Positions 1-7,826 of a stretch of 64,000 bases of DNA are shown here, in pieces. The stretch spans positions 372,001-436,000 of the forward strand of contig NZ_QURL01000005.1 of NCBI RefSeq assembly GCF_003403015.1. The letters are read 5' to 3'. The stretch comes from Fulvimarina endophytica (GTDB lineage: Bacteria > Pseudomonadota > Alphaproteobacteria > Rhizobiales > Rhizobiaceae). A program made the position numbers and the translations under genes. The notes under the pieces are model-generated. The model saw nothing but the letters and a program-made list of their open reading frames with translations. It was not told where the DNA came from and did no database searches. Within the stretch, counting starts at the first letter, position 1; each line of letters begins with the position of its first letter.

Positions 1-206
1 TTGGCCGGATCCATCAGCATCATCTGCACGATGAAGTAGAGCTGGCGCAGGGGGGTCGTGGCGTCTTCGGCCTGCATGACGTGGCTTTCGAGAAGAAAGG
101 TCACGTCGTTCAGGAATTCGAGCGTGGTCTTCCGGTCGGCCTTCACGACCGCCCCGTTGACGAAAATCCGTTCGCCGGCCCGCAGCGAGATCCGCAGCGT
201 CGACAT
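1..206 (-). CDS. flbT: Flagellin synthesis repressor FlbT (partial, cut by window edge)
   Basis: FlbT is a small alphaproteobacterial protein that acts post-transcriptionally on flagellin mRNA and is almost always encoded next to flaF. The 68 visible residues begin with [20 protein letters not shown] and continue with a helix-rich segment ending at LMDPA, which fits the N-terminal half of FlbT. The C-terminal half lies beyond position 1. The ATG at 206 overlaps the flaF stop by one base, so translation is probably coupled. Neighbours (flaF, flgL, flgK) support the call. Identification is from family recognition plus context. Confidence 0.85.
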   Translation of the reverse strand, partial: MSTLRISLRAGERIFVNGAVVKADRKTTLEFLNDVTFLLESHVMQAEDATTPLRQLYFIVQMMLMDPA

Positions 207-553
207 CAGTTCAGACCATCGCGGATCATGCGGGAGACTTCGATGATGCCCTTGAAGTTGGTCGACCGACCCGCCCGGATGGCCTCGGCCTCGTTCATGA
301 TCCACAAACCGATCGAGATCAGCTCGGCACGCAGTTCCTGCGGCAGGCCGTTCTCGGCCTGTCCGAGATCTTCCACGAGGATCGCCCAGAGGCTGCGCGT
401 GATGTAGATCGCCTCGATGGCATCGCGGCTGCGCGGGCCGTTCTTGGCGGCGCGTTCGAGAAGTGCGATCGAGTGATCAAGGGCCTGGCGCTCGCGCTCG
501 CGTGCGTCGACCGCCGTATCCTGAGCGACTTCCGCATATGAAAACTGATACAT
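206..553 (-). CDS. flaF: Flagellar biosynthesis regulator FlaF
   Basis: FlaF is a small (about 115 aa) cytoplasmic protein that promotes flagellin secretion or synthesis in alphaproteobacteria and works against FlbT. The protein is 115 aa and starts [20 protein letters not shown]. It has the charged N-terminus and the later [15 protein letters not shown] helix typical of the family. I chose the ATG at 553 over an in-frame upstream start at 595 because an AAGGGG ribosome binding site lies just upstream and because family members begin MYQFSYAE. It sits between flgL (108 bp away) and flbT (one-base overlap), the usual order in Hyphomicrobiales. Confidence 0.92.
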   Translation of the reverse strand: MYQFSYAEVAQDTAVDARERERQALDHSIALLERAAKNGPRSRDAIEAIYITRSLWAILVEDLGQAENGLPQELRAELISIGLWIMNEAEAIRAGRSTNFKGIIEVSRMIRDGLN

Positions 554-661
554 CGAAACCCCTTGGTATGCGTTTCCATGCCGGGACCGGACCATGGATC
601 ATTCTGTTGCGGCAGCTTCCCTAAGCGACGGCACCATCGCGGGAAGCAGAGCGGACTGCAC

Positions 662-1735
662 TTACAGGTAGTTGAGAATGCTGAGACGCGAGATCCGCGC
701 GGTCAGCGCGTAGGACGCTTCCAGATTGTTGGTCAGGTTCGTGACCCGGATCGCGGCCTCGTACGAATCGACTTCCTCCTCCTTGCCGATCGCGACTTTT
801 AGGATAAAGGTCTGCGCCTTCAGTCCGTCGTTCGCGCGGCTGATCCGCTCCTGGCCGATGCCGATCTCGGATCTGAGATCCGTCACCTGCGATAGGCCGG
901 TGGACAGAGTCTCGACGGAACGACTTGTGAGAACCTGACGGGCTTCGTCGCTGAGACTTTCGCCGCTGAGATTGGCCAGCATGGCGTAAGATTTCATCAT
1001 GTTGCGGAAGCCGTCGTCGTTCGCCGAGGCGGAGGTCGTGATGAGATCGCTTTCGCCGATCCGCGCCTGGGTCTGGCTGCTGGAGGCGTTCGACCAGTGC
1101 AGATCCCAGGTGTTGAGGGCCGGATCCGTATTGCCCGTGACGAACAGCGCCGCGAATTCGTTGTCGAGGAAGCTCTTCATCTGATCGGCGGTGACCAGCG
1201 AGGGATCGCCGCCCGCATTGGCGGTCACGAAGGTCTGCCAGGCCGTGTCGACTGTGCCGGAGGCCTGGGAGGTGGCGTAGTCGTTGACGATGTCGCTTTT
1301 CATCGGCACCGTATCGGTCTTCCCGCCGCCGAACAGGTAGCGCGACCCGTACGAACTGTTGAGAACGCCGACGAGCTGGCCGATATTGGCGAGAGCCAGG
1401 CGGCGGTTGGTCGCGATCCCCTCGTCGGTCGAGCCGTTCGAGATGATCGAGGACATGAGGTTCTCACCGGAGCCGGCCGCCGTTTCGAGAACGGCCTGCA
1501 TGGTATCGAAACGCTGGGCGATCGAGGTGTTCGCGCCTTTGAGCTTCTCGATGTTCGACATCTCGGCGCGCATGGATATGGTCCGGCCGACCGTGACGCC
1601 GAGGGCTTCGCCCACATCGGCGAAGCGGCCCGTCGCCACCTGCTTCTGGGCGATCGTCAGCTCCTGCTGGATGCGCGAAACCGAATTGCGGGGCGCTGCC
1701 GAGAGCGAAAAGGACGAGACGAGAAAATTCGTCAT
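662..1735 (-). CDS. flgL: Flagellar hook-associated protein 3 (FlgL, flagellin family)
   Basis: FlgL forms the second hook-filament junction layer, between FlgK and the flagellin filament, and is exported through the flagellar type III apparatus. The 357 aa protein begins MTNFLVSSFSLSAAPRNSVS, a flagellin-like D0 helix. Its C-terminal coiled segment holds EAAIRVTNLTNNLEASYAL and the short hydrophobic tail ISRLSILNYL, typical of FlgL/flagellin D0-D1. No cleavable signal peptide is expected or seen. The gene follows flgK by 23 bp on the same strand, so the two are almost certainly cotranscribed. Confidence 0.93.
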   Translation of the reverse strand: MTNFLVSSFSLSAAPRNSVSRIQQELTIAQKQVATGRFADVGEALGVTVGRTISMRAEMSNIEKLKGANTSIAQRFDTMQAVLETAAGSGENLMSSIISNGSTDEGIATNRRLALANIGQLVGVLNSSYGSRYLFGGGKTDTVPMKSDIVNDYATSQASGTVDTAWQTFVTANAGGDPSLVTADQMKSFLDNEFAALFVTGNTDPALNTWDLHWSNASSSQTQARIGESDLITTSASANDDGFRNMMKSYAMLANLSGESLSDEARQVLTSRSVETLSTGLSQVTDLRSEIGIGQERISRANDGLKAQTFILKVAIGKEEEVDSYEAAIRVTNLTNNLEASYALTARISRLSILNYL

Positions 1736-1758
1736 GGGTGCTACGTGACCTCTCTCGG

Positions 1759-3195
1759 TTACCGGATGGCCAACAGGCTGTCGAACATGGAGTTGACGGT
1801 CTGGATGAGCTTGCTCGAGGCCTGATAGGAGCGCTCGAGATCGAGAAGATGGGTCATCTCCTCCTCGATATTGATGCCGGTCGTGCTGGACAGCACCTCA
1901 CGGGCTCTGGCGACCATGGTCGTCTGATAGGACGCGTTCTCGCGCGCGGTCCCGCGCACGCCTTCGAACCAGGCCATGGAGCCGCTCGAGAAGTCCGAAA
2001 GGCGTCCGACCTCGCCGTTCGCGAAGGTGAGATTGTCGTCGAAACGGGCGACGAGCTCGTTGATGCGGCCGGAGAAACCGGACTCGCCATCGGTGTTGTA
2101 GGTGTAGGTCGCATCCGCGATCCCGCCGTCCCGGATGCGCGCGGCGTCGCCGCCCGGAAGCCGGTAGTCGACGCGCTGCGAGATCGAGATCGTTCCAGGT
2201 CCGGTGCGCTCGAAGAGGCCGGGAACCGTGGTCACGGTGCCGTCCGCCGCGGTCTTCTGCTCGGCGAAGGTGTGCTCGACGAGCGTCGTGCCGATCTGGT
2301 CGATGCGGTCCTGGAATTCGTTGCCGATATCGTCACGCAGCTTCAGCGCCGCAACGAGGGATCCCTCGCGCACGGCCATCGAGCTCGATCCGCCGATGCT
2401 GATGCCGTCGATCTTGAATTCGCCGGGCGCTCCCTTGGCCCCGCCGGCCCGCTTCTCGGGATCGAAGGCCTGGGTGGGCGTGAATTCCACGCTGCGCGCC
2501 CGGTTCTCGAACATGACGATGCCCGAGTCGGTCGACAGGACGAGGTCGTTATTGGCCCTGACGCGGACATTGACGCCGACATAGCCCGAGATTTCCGCAA
2601 CGATGCGATCGCGCTGGTCCATCTCGTCGGTGACGTCCTTGCCTCCGACCGTTCCCGAGACGACCTTGGCGTTCAACGTTTCCAGATCGCCGAGCAGCTG
2701 GTTCAGACGCTTGGCGCCGTTGGCAAGCTCGGTATCGGCATCCTTGCGCATCGTCTGGATGGCGTCGGTGGCGTTGTTCAGATTGAGGGCGAGATCACGG
2801 GCCGCATCGACCGCCGCGCGCTGGTAGTGCGCGTTCTCCGGGGAGGCCGCGAGATCCGTCAGGGCATTCTTCATTGCGGCGATGGAGGCCGACGGGGAGG
2901 TCTGCGCGTCGACGTCGCCGATGATCTGCCGCACCCTGTCGAGCGCGGTCGCGACGGTCTCGTTCGTCCCGACGGCCGCCTGCCCGTTGATCATGCTGCG
3001 ATAGAGCGCGGGATCGCTGGACTGGGAGACGGAGAGGATGTCCACCGCACCGTTGCGGTCGTAGACCTGATTGGCAAATTTGCGCGTTGCCGTCGGATCG
3101 CTGGCATTCGCCATGTTGCGGGACACGACAGCCGATTGCTGACTTGTGACCGCAAGGGACGAACGTGCATTGTTGAAGGCCGAGAGAAGCGACAT
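1759..3195 (-). CDS. flgK: Flagellar hook-associated protein 1 (FlgK)
   Basis: FlgK is the first hook-filament junction protein. The 478 aa protein begins MSLLSAFNNARSSLAVTSQQ, then SAVVSRNMANASDPTATRK, the rod/hook family N-terminal signature. It ends in the conserved C-terminal block EEMTHLLDLERSYQASSKLI followed by a short TVNSMFDSLLAIR helix, which is diagnostic for FlgK. The variable middle domain is short compared with enterobacterial FlgK (about 550 aa), as is common in alphaproteobacteria. It is the first gene of the visible flgK-flgL-flaF-flbT run. The hook gene flgE, often found directly upstream in Hyphomicrobiales, is not present here. Confidence 0.95.
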   Translation of the reverse strand: MSLLSAFNNARSSLAVTSQQSAVVSRNMANASDPTATRKFANQVYDRNGAVDILSVSQSSDPALYRSMINGQAAVGTNETVATALDRVRQIIGDVDAQTSPSASIAAMKNALTDLAASPENAHYQRAAVDAARDLALNLNNATDAIQTMRKDADTELANGAKRLNQLLGDLETLNAKVVSGTVGGKDVTDEMDQRDRIVAEISGYVGVNVRVRANNDLVLSTDSGIVMFENRARSVEFTPTQAFDPEKRAGGAKGAPGEFKIDGISIGGSSSMAVREGSLVAALKLRDDIGNEFQDRIDQIGTTLVEHTFAEQKTAADGTVTTVPGLFERTGPGTISISQRVDYRLPGGDAARIRDGGIADATYTYNTDGESGFSGRINELVARFDDNLTFANGEVGRLSDFSSGSMAWFEGVRGTARENASYQTTMVARAREVLSSTTGINIEEEMTHLLDLERSYQASSKLIQTVNSMFDSLLAIR

Positions 3196-3628
3196 GGCGA
3201 CTTTACTTTAAGCTGTGAGCGGACGGCAGAGGGCGTCCGCTCGGGCGGGAAGCCGGACGCGCGGTCCGCGGGTCCAGATCAGGGCATTGCGGGCCTCGTG
3301 ATCGCCCCTTGCGCTGGACGTGGCGAGAGCGCGGGCGGCGGGCGTCTCGCATGGCACTCCCTCCCCTTGCCGTCTCTTGCGCATCGCAGCCCCCTCGGCC
3401 ATTTTCGATGGGGCATTGATAGGAGGCGAAGCTTGCCCTGGCCTGAGAGTGACCCGGCCGGCGTTTCGTCAGGCTCGCGCGGGCACCGGACCGGCAAGCT
3501 CCGGGGTCATGGCGTCGGTCGCTCCCGCCTGCACCCTCGAAGCCCTCCTTGATCCGCGAAGCTCCCCCGCGCTCTTGCAATACGTTTCCGTCGATCCGGA
3601 AGCGGAGGCCGCCTCCGGCCCCGACACG
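3196..3628. other. GC-rich intergenic region upstream of flgK
   Basis: About 430 bases lie between flgK and the terminator of ftcR. Several overlapping open frames exist on both strands, but they are arginine/proline-rich, mutually overlapping and match no family I recognise, so I treat them as shadows of GC-rich sequence. The region presumably holds the flgK promoter, but I could not identify a convincing sigma-54 or sigma-28 type motif. Confidence 0.5.
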
Positions 3629-3660
3629 AAAAAACCGCCACCGGGGGGCCGGGGCGGTTC
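3629..3660 (-). terminator. Rho-independent terminator of ftcR
   Basis: Read on the minus strand there is a 7-bp stem AACCGCC/GGCGGTT around a GC-rich core, followed by six T. It lies about 35 bases beyond the ftcR stop and separates ftcR from flgK transcription. Confidence 0.8.
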
Positions 3661-3694
3661 GATCGTTACAGGTCTGGATAAGGGATAAGGCCGA

Positions 3695-4366
3695 TTACTC
3701 GACGCCGATGCCGTAGCCGAGATAGCGCTTGGAGGAGACCGGATCGTAGCCGAGGCGCATCTTGAGCTTCTTGCGCAGCTTGGAGATGTGGCTTTCGATG
3801 ACGTTCTCTTCAACGTTCTCGTCGAAGATACCGTAGATGGCGGAGAAGAGCTGCTGCTTGGAAACCCGGCGGCCCTTGTTGGCGACCAGATATTCGAGGA
3901 TGCGGCGCTCGCGGCGCGGCAGCGCCAGCGCCTTGCCGGCGACCTCGGCGTCGCGGCCGTCCTGATAGATGGCGATCTCGCCGGATACGGTCTTCGCCGC
4001 TTCGCTCGACTCGCGGCGGCGGATGGCGCCGACCCGGGCGAGGATCTCCTTGACGTGAACCGGCTTGGCGACGACGTCGTCGATGCCGGCGGCGAAGAGA
4101 TCGAGGGTGGAGTCGAGATTGCGGCTCTCGGACAGGGCGATCATCGGCGCCTTGGACCGGTTGCGGATGGTGCGGGTGGAGGTGGCGCGATCGTCGTAGT
4201 CGCCGAGAAGGAACCCTTCGACGGCCGACAGGTCGGACTCGGGAGCGGTCTCGATCCAGTCCTTGAATTCGTCTGCGGAGAAGCCTGCGGCCGAGACACC
4301 TTCGCGAGCGAACAGCGACTGGTAGCCATCGGTGACGAGTTCACGATTATCAACGATCACGATCAT
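3695..4366 (-). CDS. ftcR: Flagellar transcriptional regulator FtcR (OmpR-type response regulator)
   Basis: FtcR/Rem-type proteins are orphan OmpR-family regulators that activate flagellar genes in Hyphomicrobiales. The 223 aa protein has an N-terminal receiver-like domain (about residues 1-115) and a C-terminal winged helix (about 125-223) with the RRERRILEYLVANKGRRVSK and SHISKLRKKLKMRLG signatures. The receiver looks degenerate: the usual acidic pair after strand 1 is a single Asp followed by Asn (IVDN), and no canonical phospho-acceptor Asp stands out in the LLGDYDD area, although K near AKPVH is kept. Phosphorylation-independent action is an inference. An AAGGGG ribosome binding site precedes the ATG. 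Its position beside flgK supports the role. Confidence 0.9.
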   Translation of the reverse strand: MIVIVDNRELVTDGYQSLFAREGVSAAGFSADEFKDWIETAPESDLSAVEGFLLGDYDDRATSTRTIRNRSKAPMIALSESRNLDSTLDLFAAGIDDVVAKPVHVKEILARVGAIRRRESSEAAKTVSGEIAIYQDGRDAEVAGKALALPRRERRILEYLVANKGRRVSKQQLFSAIYGIFDENVEENVIESHISKLRKKLKMRLGYDPVSSKRYLGYGIGVE

Positions 4367-4587
4367 GGTCTTAAATCCCCTTCGGCCCCCGCCGCGTTAA
4401 CCTGTGAGTAAGAAGTAACCTGACCTCGAACTTGCCGGTATCCTGAAATTTAGTGGTGGATAACTCTCCTCGCGCAAGTTTCGATATAAGCCTCTGAAAT
4501 CGCACGATATAAAAATTCGGACGGGTTTACGGTTCATTCATTTTCACAGGTCGTGCACCGATTCTCCCCGCTGTTTGCAAAAATTTT
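4367..4587. other. AT-richer promoter region between ftcR and the thioesterase gene
   Basis: This 221-bp gap is clearly more AT-rich than its surroundings, for example the AAAAATTTTT palindrome near 4580 and the ATATAAAAATTC stretch near 4488. It probably carries the ftcR promoter and the 3' end of the thioesterase transcript. I looked for a CtrA-type TTAA-N7-TTAA site and found only TTAACC-like half sites. Confidence 0.4.
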
Positions 4588-5040
4588 TCAGGGCGCCCCG
4601 CCGGTGTTTGGATCGAGGACGGAGAGAACCTCGGCCGGCATGCGCATGGGCTTTCCCTCCGGCGAAATGACCGCGACCTTCACGCTCGCCGTCACGAGAA
4701 GCTCCTCGCCCCGCATGATCGTCTGATCGAGAAGCACGCGAGCGCCGCCCAGTTGCCGCGTGCGGGTCGCCACCTGCAGCACGTCGTCGATCCGCGCGGG
4801 GCGCAGGAACTCGATCTCCATCTTGCGCACGGCGAACGCCATCGGCGCGCCGCGCTCCCCGCTCATCAGTTCGCGGTGTCCGATCCCCTTCAGGCGCAGG
4901 AAGTCCGACCGCCCGCGCTCGAGAAAATGCAGGTAGCGGGCATGGTAGACGACCCCGGAGAAGTCAGTGTCCTCGAAATAGACCCTCACATCGAGTTCGT
5001 GGCCGTCATCGGTGAGACGACCCGCCAGTGACGGATTCAT
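4588..5040 (-). CDS. YbgC/FadM-type acyl-CoA thioesterase (hotdog fold)
   Basis: A 150 aa single-domain hotdog thioesterase that hydrolyses an acyl-CoA or related thioester. The signature RVYFEDTDFSGVVYHARYLH near residues 19-38 holds the catalytic-Asp motif of the 4-hydroxybenzoyl-CoA thioesterase/YbgC family. ybgC usually begins the tol-pal operon, which is not visible here, so I give no symbol; the substrate cannot be deduced. The start codon overlaps the stop of the upstream DUF1003 gene by four bases (ATGA), so the two are translationally coupled. Confidence 0.8.
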   Translation of the reverse strand: MNPSLAGRLTDDGHELDVRVYFEDTDFSGVVYHARYLHFLERGRSDFLRLKGIGHRELMSGERGAPMAFAVRKMEIEFLRPARIDDVLQVATRTRQLGGARVLLDQTIMRGEELLVTASVKVAVISPEGKPMRMPAEVLSVLDPNTGGAP

Positions 5041-5609
5041 GGTCGTTGATCCTCTGTGTTTCGCAATTGCCGGAGTTCGGCCTCAATGGCATCGAACGCC
5101 GCCTGCTGCTGAACGGCCATCTGGTTGAGAATCTCCCGGATCTCGCGAACCTCGAGTTCGGCCTTCAGATTGACCCGGTAGTCATTCTCGGCCGAGGCGC
5201 GGTCGCGTTCGTCCTGCCTGCGCTGGCTCATCATGATGACGGGCGCCTGGACCGCCGCGATGCAGGACAGGACGAGGTTCAGGAGAATGAACGGATAGGG
5301 GTCGAAGGCATCCGTTGCGAGAATGACGGAATTGACGATCATCCAGACGACCAGCACGCCGACGAAGAGGATGATGAACGACCAGGAGCCGCCGAAGCGC
5401 GCGACCTCGTCGGCGGCCCGCTCGCCGAAGGTGAGGTCTTCCTCCACATGCTCCACGGGATCGAGCGAGATTGGCTGATTGGACTCGATCGCCTCTGCGA
5501 CGGCTTTCTCGTCCGGACCCCATTCCCTGCGCGGGCGCCGCAGCCAGACCAGCGGCCCACCATGCGGTTTTCCCTGACCGCCCCGTTCGGAGCCTGTCTC
5601 GATCGCCAT
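5037..5609 (-). CDS. DUF1003 inner-membrane protein
   Basis: About 190 aa, matching DUF1003 membrane proteins of unknown function. Two adjacent hydrophobic segments (GSWSFIILFVGVLVVWMIVN and the FILLNLVLSCIAAVQAPVIM region) are followed by the family motif MSQRRQDERDR and a C-terminal coiled coil rich in Glu and Gln. I chose the ATG at 5609 (MAIETGSERG) rather than the in-frame start at 5699, because the extra N-terminus is low complexity and overlaps a dispersed repeat. A GGGG-rich ribosome binding site lies upstream. It overlaps the thioesterase gene by 4 bp. Confidence 0.82.
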   Translation of the reverse strand: MAIETGSERGGQGKPHGGPLVWLRRPRREWGPDEKAVAEAIESNQPISLDPVEHVEEDLTFGERAADEVARFGGSWSFIILFVGVLVVWMIVNSVILATDAFDPYPFILLNLVLSCIAAVQAPVIMMSQRRQDERDRASAENDYRVNLKAELEVREIREILNQMAVQQQAAFDAIEAELRQLRNTEDQRP

Positions 5610-5640
5610 CCGATCATCCCCCGTTGCCCGCACCTGCCCG

Positions 5641-5691
5641 GAGCATTGGACCGGCCCTTGGGCCCTGTTTCCTGAGCGTGCGACGCGTCCC
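5641..5691. repeat. 51-bp dispersed dyad repeat, copy 1
   Basis: This copy starts GAGCATTGGACCGG and ends GCGACGCGTCCC. It aligns end to end, without gaps by eye, with copies at 52011-52061 and 53823-53873; the shared frame is GCATYGGACCGG, then a GC core, then CGAYGCGTCYY. It lies just upstream of the DUF1003 start. This is the most diverged of the three. Confidence 0.6.
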
Positions 5692-5889
5692 CACGACATC
5701 GAAGCCCAGAACCGGATTACGAGATCGCGTCATGGGCTCCCGCGCGTATAGACGATCGCCCGCCAGGGTCGAAGACGGAAATGCCGTATCCCGGTACGGA
5801 TTCACCCCAGGCACCGCTTGCCCGCTAGAACCAGAATGCCTTCGCTGCCGAGAATGTCCGAATGAGTCGCTCTCTGCCCTGTGGCGCGC

Positions 5890-7137
5890 TCAGAACAATT
5901 CGAGCTGCTTGGTATCCTTCGCAGCCTTCGGCAGGAAACGATCGCGCAATTTCTCGCCATCGGTGAGATGGCCCGGCGACCAGTCGAGAGCGATGATGAA
6001 CGGGCGCACCTTGTCCACCGACTGGCAGAGCCGGGCGACATCGTCGAGCCGCAGCGACCGGTGGCGGCGGGTCGAAAGGATGCGGTCGACGGCACGCGTT
6101 CCGAAGCCCGGAACGCGCAACAGCATTTCGCGATCGGCGCGATTGACGTCGACAGGGAACCGGTCCCGGTTCTTCAGCGCCCAGGCCAGCTTCGGATCGA
6201 TGACGAGGTCGAGCATGCCGTCCTCGCCGCCGGAGACGATCTCCTGTCGCTCGAAGCCGTAGAATCGCATCAGCCAGTCGGCCTGGTAGAGCCGGTGCTC
6301 GCGCATCAGCGGAGGCTTGGCGAGAGGCAGTTTCGCGGTCGCATCCGGAATGGGCGAGAAGGCGGAATAATAGACCCGTTTCAGACGATAATTGCCGTAG
6401 AGATTTTCCGAGCGCCCCAGAACGGCATCGTCGTTCGCATCGTCCGCCCCGACGATCATCTGCGTCGACTGGCCGCTCGCAGAGAAGGACTTCGGCTTGG
6501 TCCGATCCTTCTTGCTGCCGCGATGCTCGTCGATCTTCTCGCGAAGATGCGCCATGGACCGGCGGATGTCGCGCGGGTCCTTTTCGGGTGCGAAGCTCGA
6601 CAGAGCCACATCGGTCGGCAGCTCGATATTGATCGAGAGGCGATCGGCGAACAGGCCCGCTTCCTCGATCAGCTTTGGCGAGGCGTCGGGGATGGTCTTC
6701 AGGTGGATATAGCCCGCGAAGTTCTCTTCGAGCCGCAGCTTGCGGGCGATGCGGACCATCTCCTCCATCGTGTAATCGGAGTTGCGAACGATGCCGGAGG
6801 ACAGAAACAGCCCTTCGATATAGTTCCGCTTGTAGAAGTTCATCACCAGATCGACGACTTCCTGAACCGAAAACCGGGCACGCTGCACATTCGACGACGA
6901 CCGATTGATGCAATAGGCACAATCGTAGATGCAGAAATTCGTCATCAGAATTTTCAGAAGCGAGATGCAGCGCCCGTCGGGTGCATAGGCATGGCAGATG
7001 CCGTGACCCTCGGTCGAGCCGATGCCGCCGCTCTTGGCCGAATTGCGCTGCGGGGCGCCGGAGGATGCGCAGGAGGCATCGTATTTCGCGGCATCGGAAA
7101 GGATCGCAAGCTTGTCGCGCAGGGAAATCTTGGCCAT
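5890..7137 (-). CDS. Radical SAM protein of the UDG-linked DNA modification/repair family (TIGR03916-like)
   Basis: A 415 aa radical SAM protein. The cluster motif CIYDCAYC places C69, C73 and C76 in the CX3CX2C spacing, and further downstream SSGIVRNSDYTMEEM and IHLKTIPDASPKL match the putative DNA modification/repair radical SAM family. The C-terminal part (residues about 320-400) contains VPGFGTRAVDRIL, a helix-hairpin-helix-like DNA-binding motif. From memory, the family is normally paired with a partner protein (TIGR03915, often fused to a uracil-DNA glycosylase). No partner lies next to this gene: 5692-5889 is empty and the upstream gene is an unrelated small protein. No Shine-Dalgarno is visible, and the message may be leaderless. 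Confidence 0.88.
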   Translation of the reverse strand: MAKISLRDKLAILSDAAKYDASCASSGAPQRNSAKSGGIGSTEGHGICHAYAPDGRCISLLKILMTNFCIYDCAYCINRSSSNVQRARFSVQEVVDLVMNFYKRNYIEGLFLSSGIVRNSDYTMEEMVRIARKLRLEENFAGYIHLKTIPDASPKLIEEAGLFADRLSINIELPTDVALSSFAPEKDPRDIRRSMAHLREKIDEHRGSKKDRTKPKSFSASGQSTQMIVGADDANDDAVLGRSENLYGNYRLKRVYYSAFSPIPDATAKLPLAKPPLMREHRLYQADWLMRFYGFERQEIVSGGEDGMLDLVIDPKLAWALKNRDRFPVDVNRADREMLLRVPGFGTRAVDRILSTRRHRSLRLDDVARLCQSVDKVRPFIIALDWSPGHLTDGEKLRDRFLPKAAKDTKQLELF

Positions 7138-7143
7138 GGATGG

Positions 7144-7149
7144 AGTATA
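7144..7149 (-). promoter_or_regulatory. -10-like box placing a leaderless start for the radical SAM gene
   Basis: On the minus strand the hexamer TATACT lies six bases before the ATG of the radical SAM gene and no ribosome binding site is present. Transcription from this box would start at or next to the ATG. I did not find a strong -35 at 17 bp spacing, so this is tentative. Confidence 0.35.
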
Positions 7150-7323
7150 GCGTTCTTCATCCGTTCACGCCACCCGCAAGCGCGAACGAAATGAAAACGA
7201 TGTGTAAGATCAAGGATGTGAGGGGACCGGCTTCGATCGAACAACGACGGTCTGCGCGCCACACGCGTCCGCCTCGAATCCCCGCGATCGGCGTCCCGCC
7301 CGGCACGCCGCCGCAAACCGCGT

Positions 7324-7533
7324 TCAGATCTTCTGATCGCGCTGTTCGGGCCAGCCGCACTTCCAGCTTCGGACCTTCCACTTCGGATGGTCACCCGCCC
7401 ATTTGGCGACATAGGGCGTTGAAAGCATCACGCATTGCGCCAGAGACGAGCGGGCCTCGAAGCTCAACCGTTCTTCCTTGCAGGACTGGGGATTGGAGAT
7501 CATGCAGACAGTCAGGATCAGATCGACCAGCAT
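7324..7533 (-). CDS. Small conserved-type protein of unknown function (69 aa)
   Basis: I do not recognise a named family. The 69 aa product begins MLVDLILTVCMISNPQSCKE, a hydrophobic N-terminus that could be a signal peptide or anchor, and contains four Cys in total (positions 10, 18, about 34 and about 60). The ending is basic and Trp-rich (WKVRSWKCGWPEQ). The ATG at 7533 is preceded by a strong GGGAGGAA ribosome binding site, which decides the start. An in-frame extension to 7746 is Arg/Pro-rich and unlikely to be coding. The Cys pattern suggests a periplasmic disulfide-bonded peptide; that is inference. Confidence 0.7.
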   Translation of the reverse strand: MLVDLILTVCMISNPQSCKEERLSFEARSSLAQCVMLSTPYVAKWAGDHPKWKVRSWKCGWPEQRDQKI

Positions 7534-7826
7534 CGCGTCACGTTCCTCCCAAGAACGAATGTGACCGGTGTCCGACACGTCTCGTCGGCCGACCGGTCGC
7601 GGTGCCCGGCCCGGATCATGCGATGGGCGAGCCGGACTTGGCAAGCGTCTCGGCCGGTCAAGACGCCGCAGCCCGTACCATCGTGCGAACTGCGGCGCCT
7701 GCGTCCCGTCCCAACCGGCATGCGCAGTGAGATACGAAGCGGGCAAGCCGGAAGTTTCACGCCTCCGAGGCGAATCGAAGAAATCTCTTCGGCCGAGGAT
7801 CGAACCGGACGAAAGCGACCCATTCC
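7534..7826. other. Intergenic region between the small unknown protein and fhcC
   Basis: About 290 bases with no gene I can support. It holds the upstream region of the small protein and the 3' end of the fhc transcript. No hairpin with a T-tail was found directly after fhcC. Confidence 0.4.

Noticed and set aside
1738..3552. Long plus-strand open frame of 604 codons opposite flgK
   Set aside because: It is the antisense shadow of flgK and the upstream GC-rich region; it has no family resemblance and a low-complexity Arg/Gly/Asp composition.
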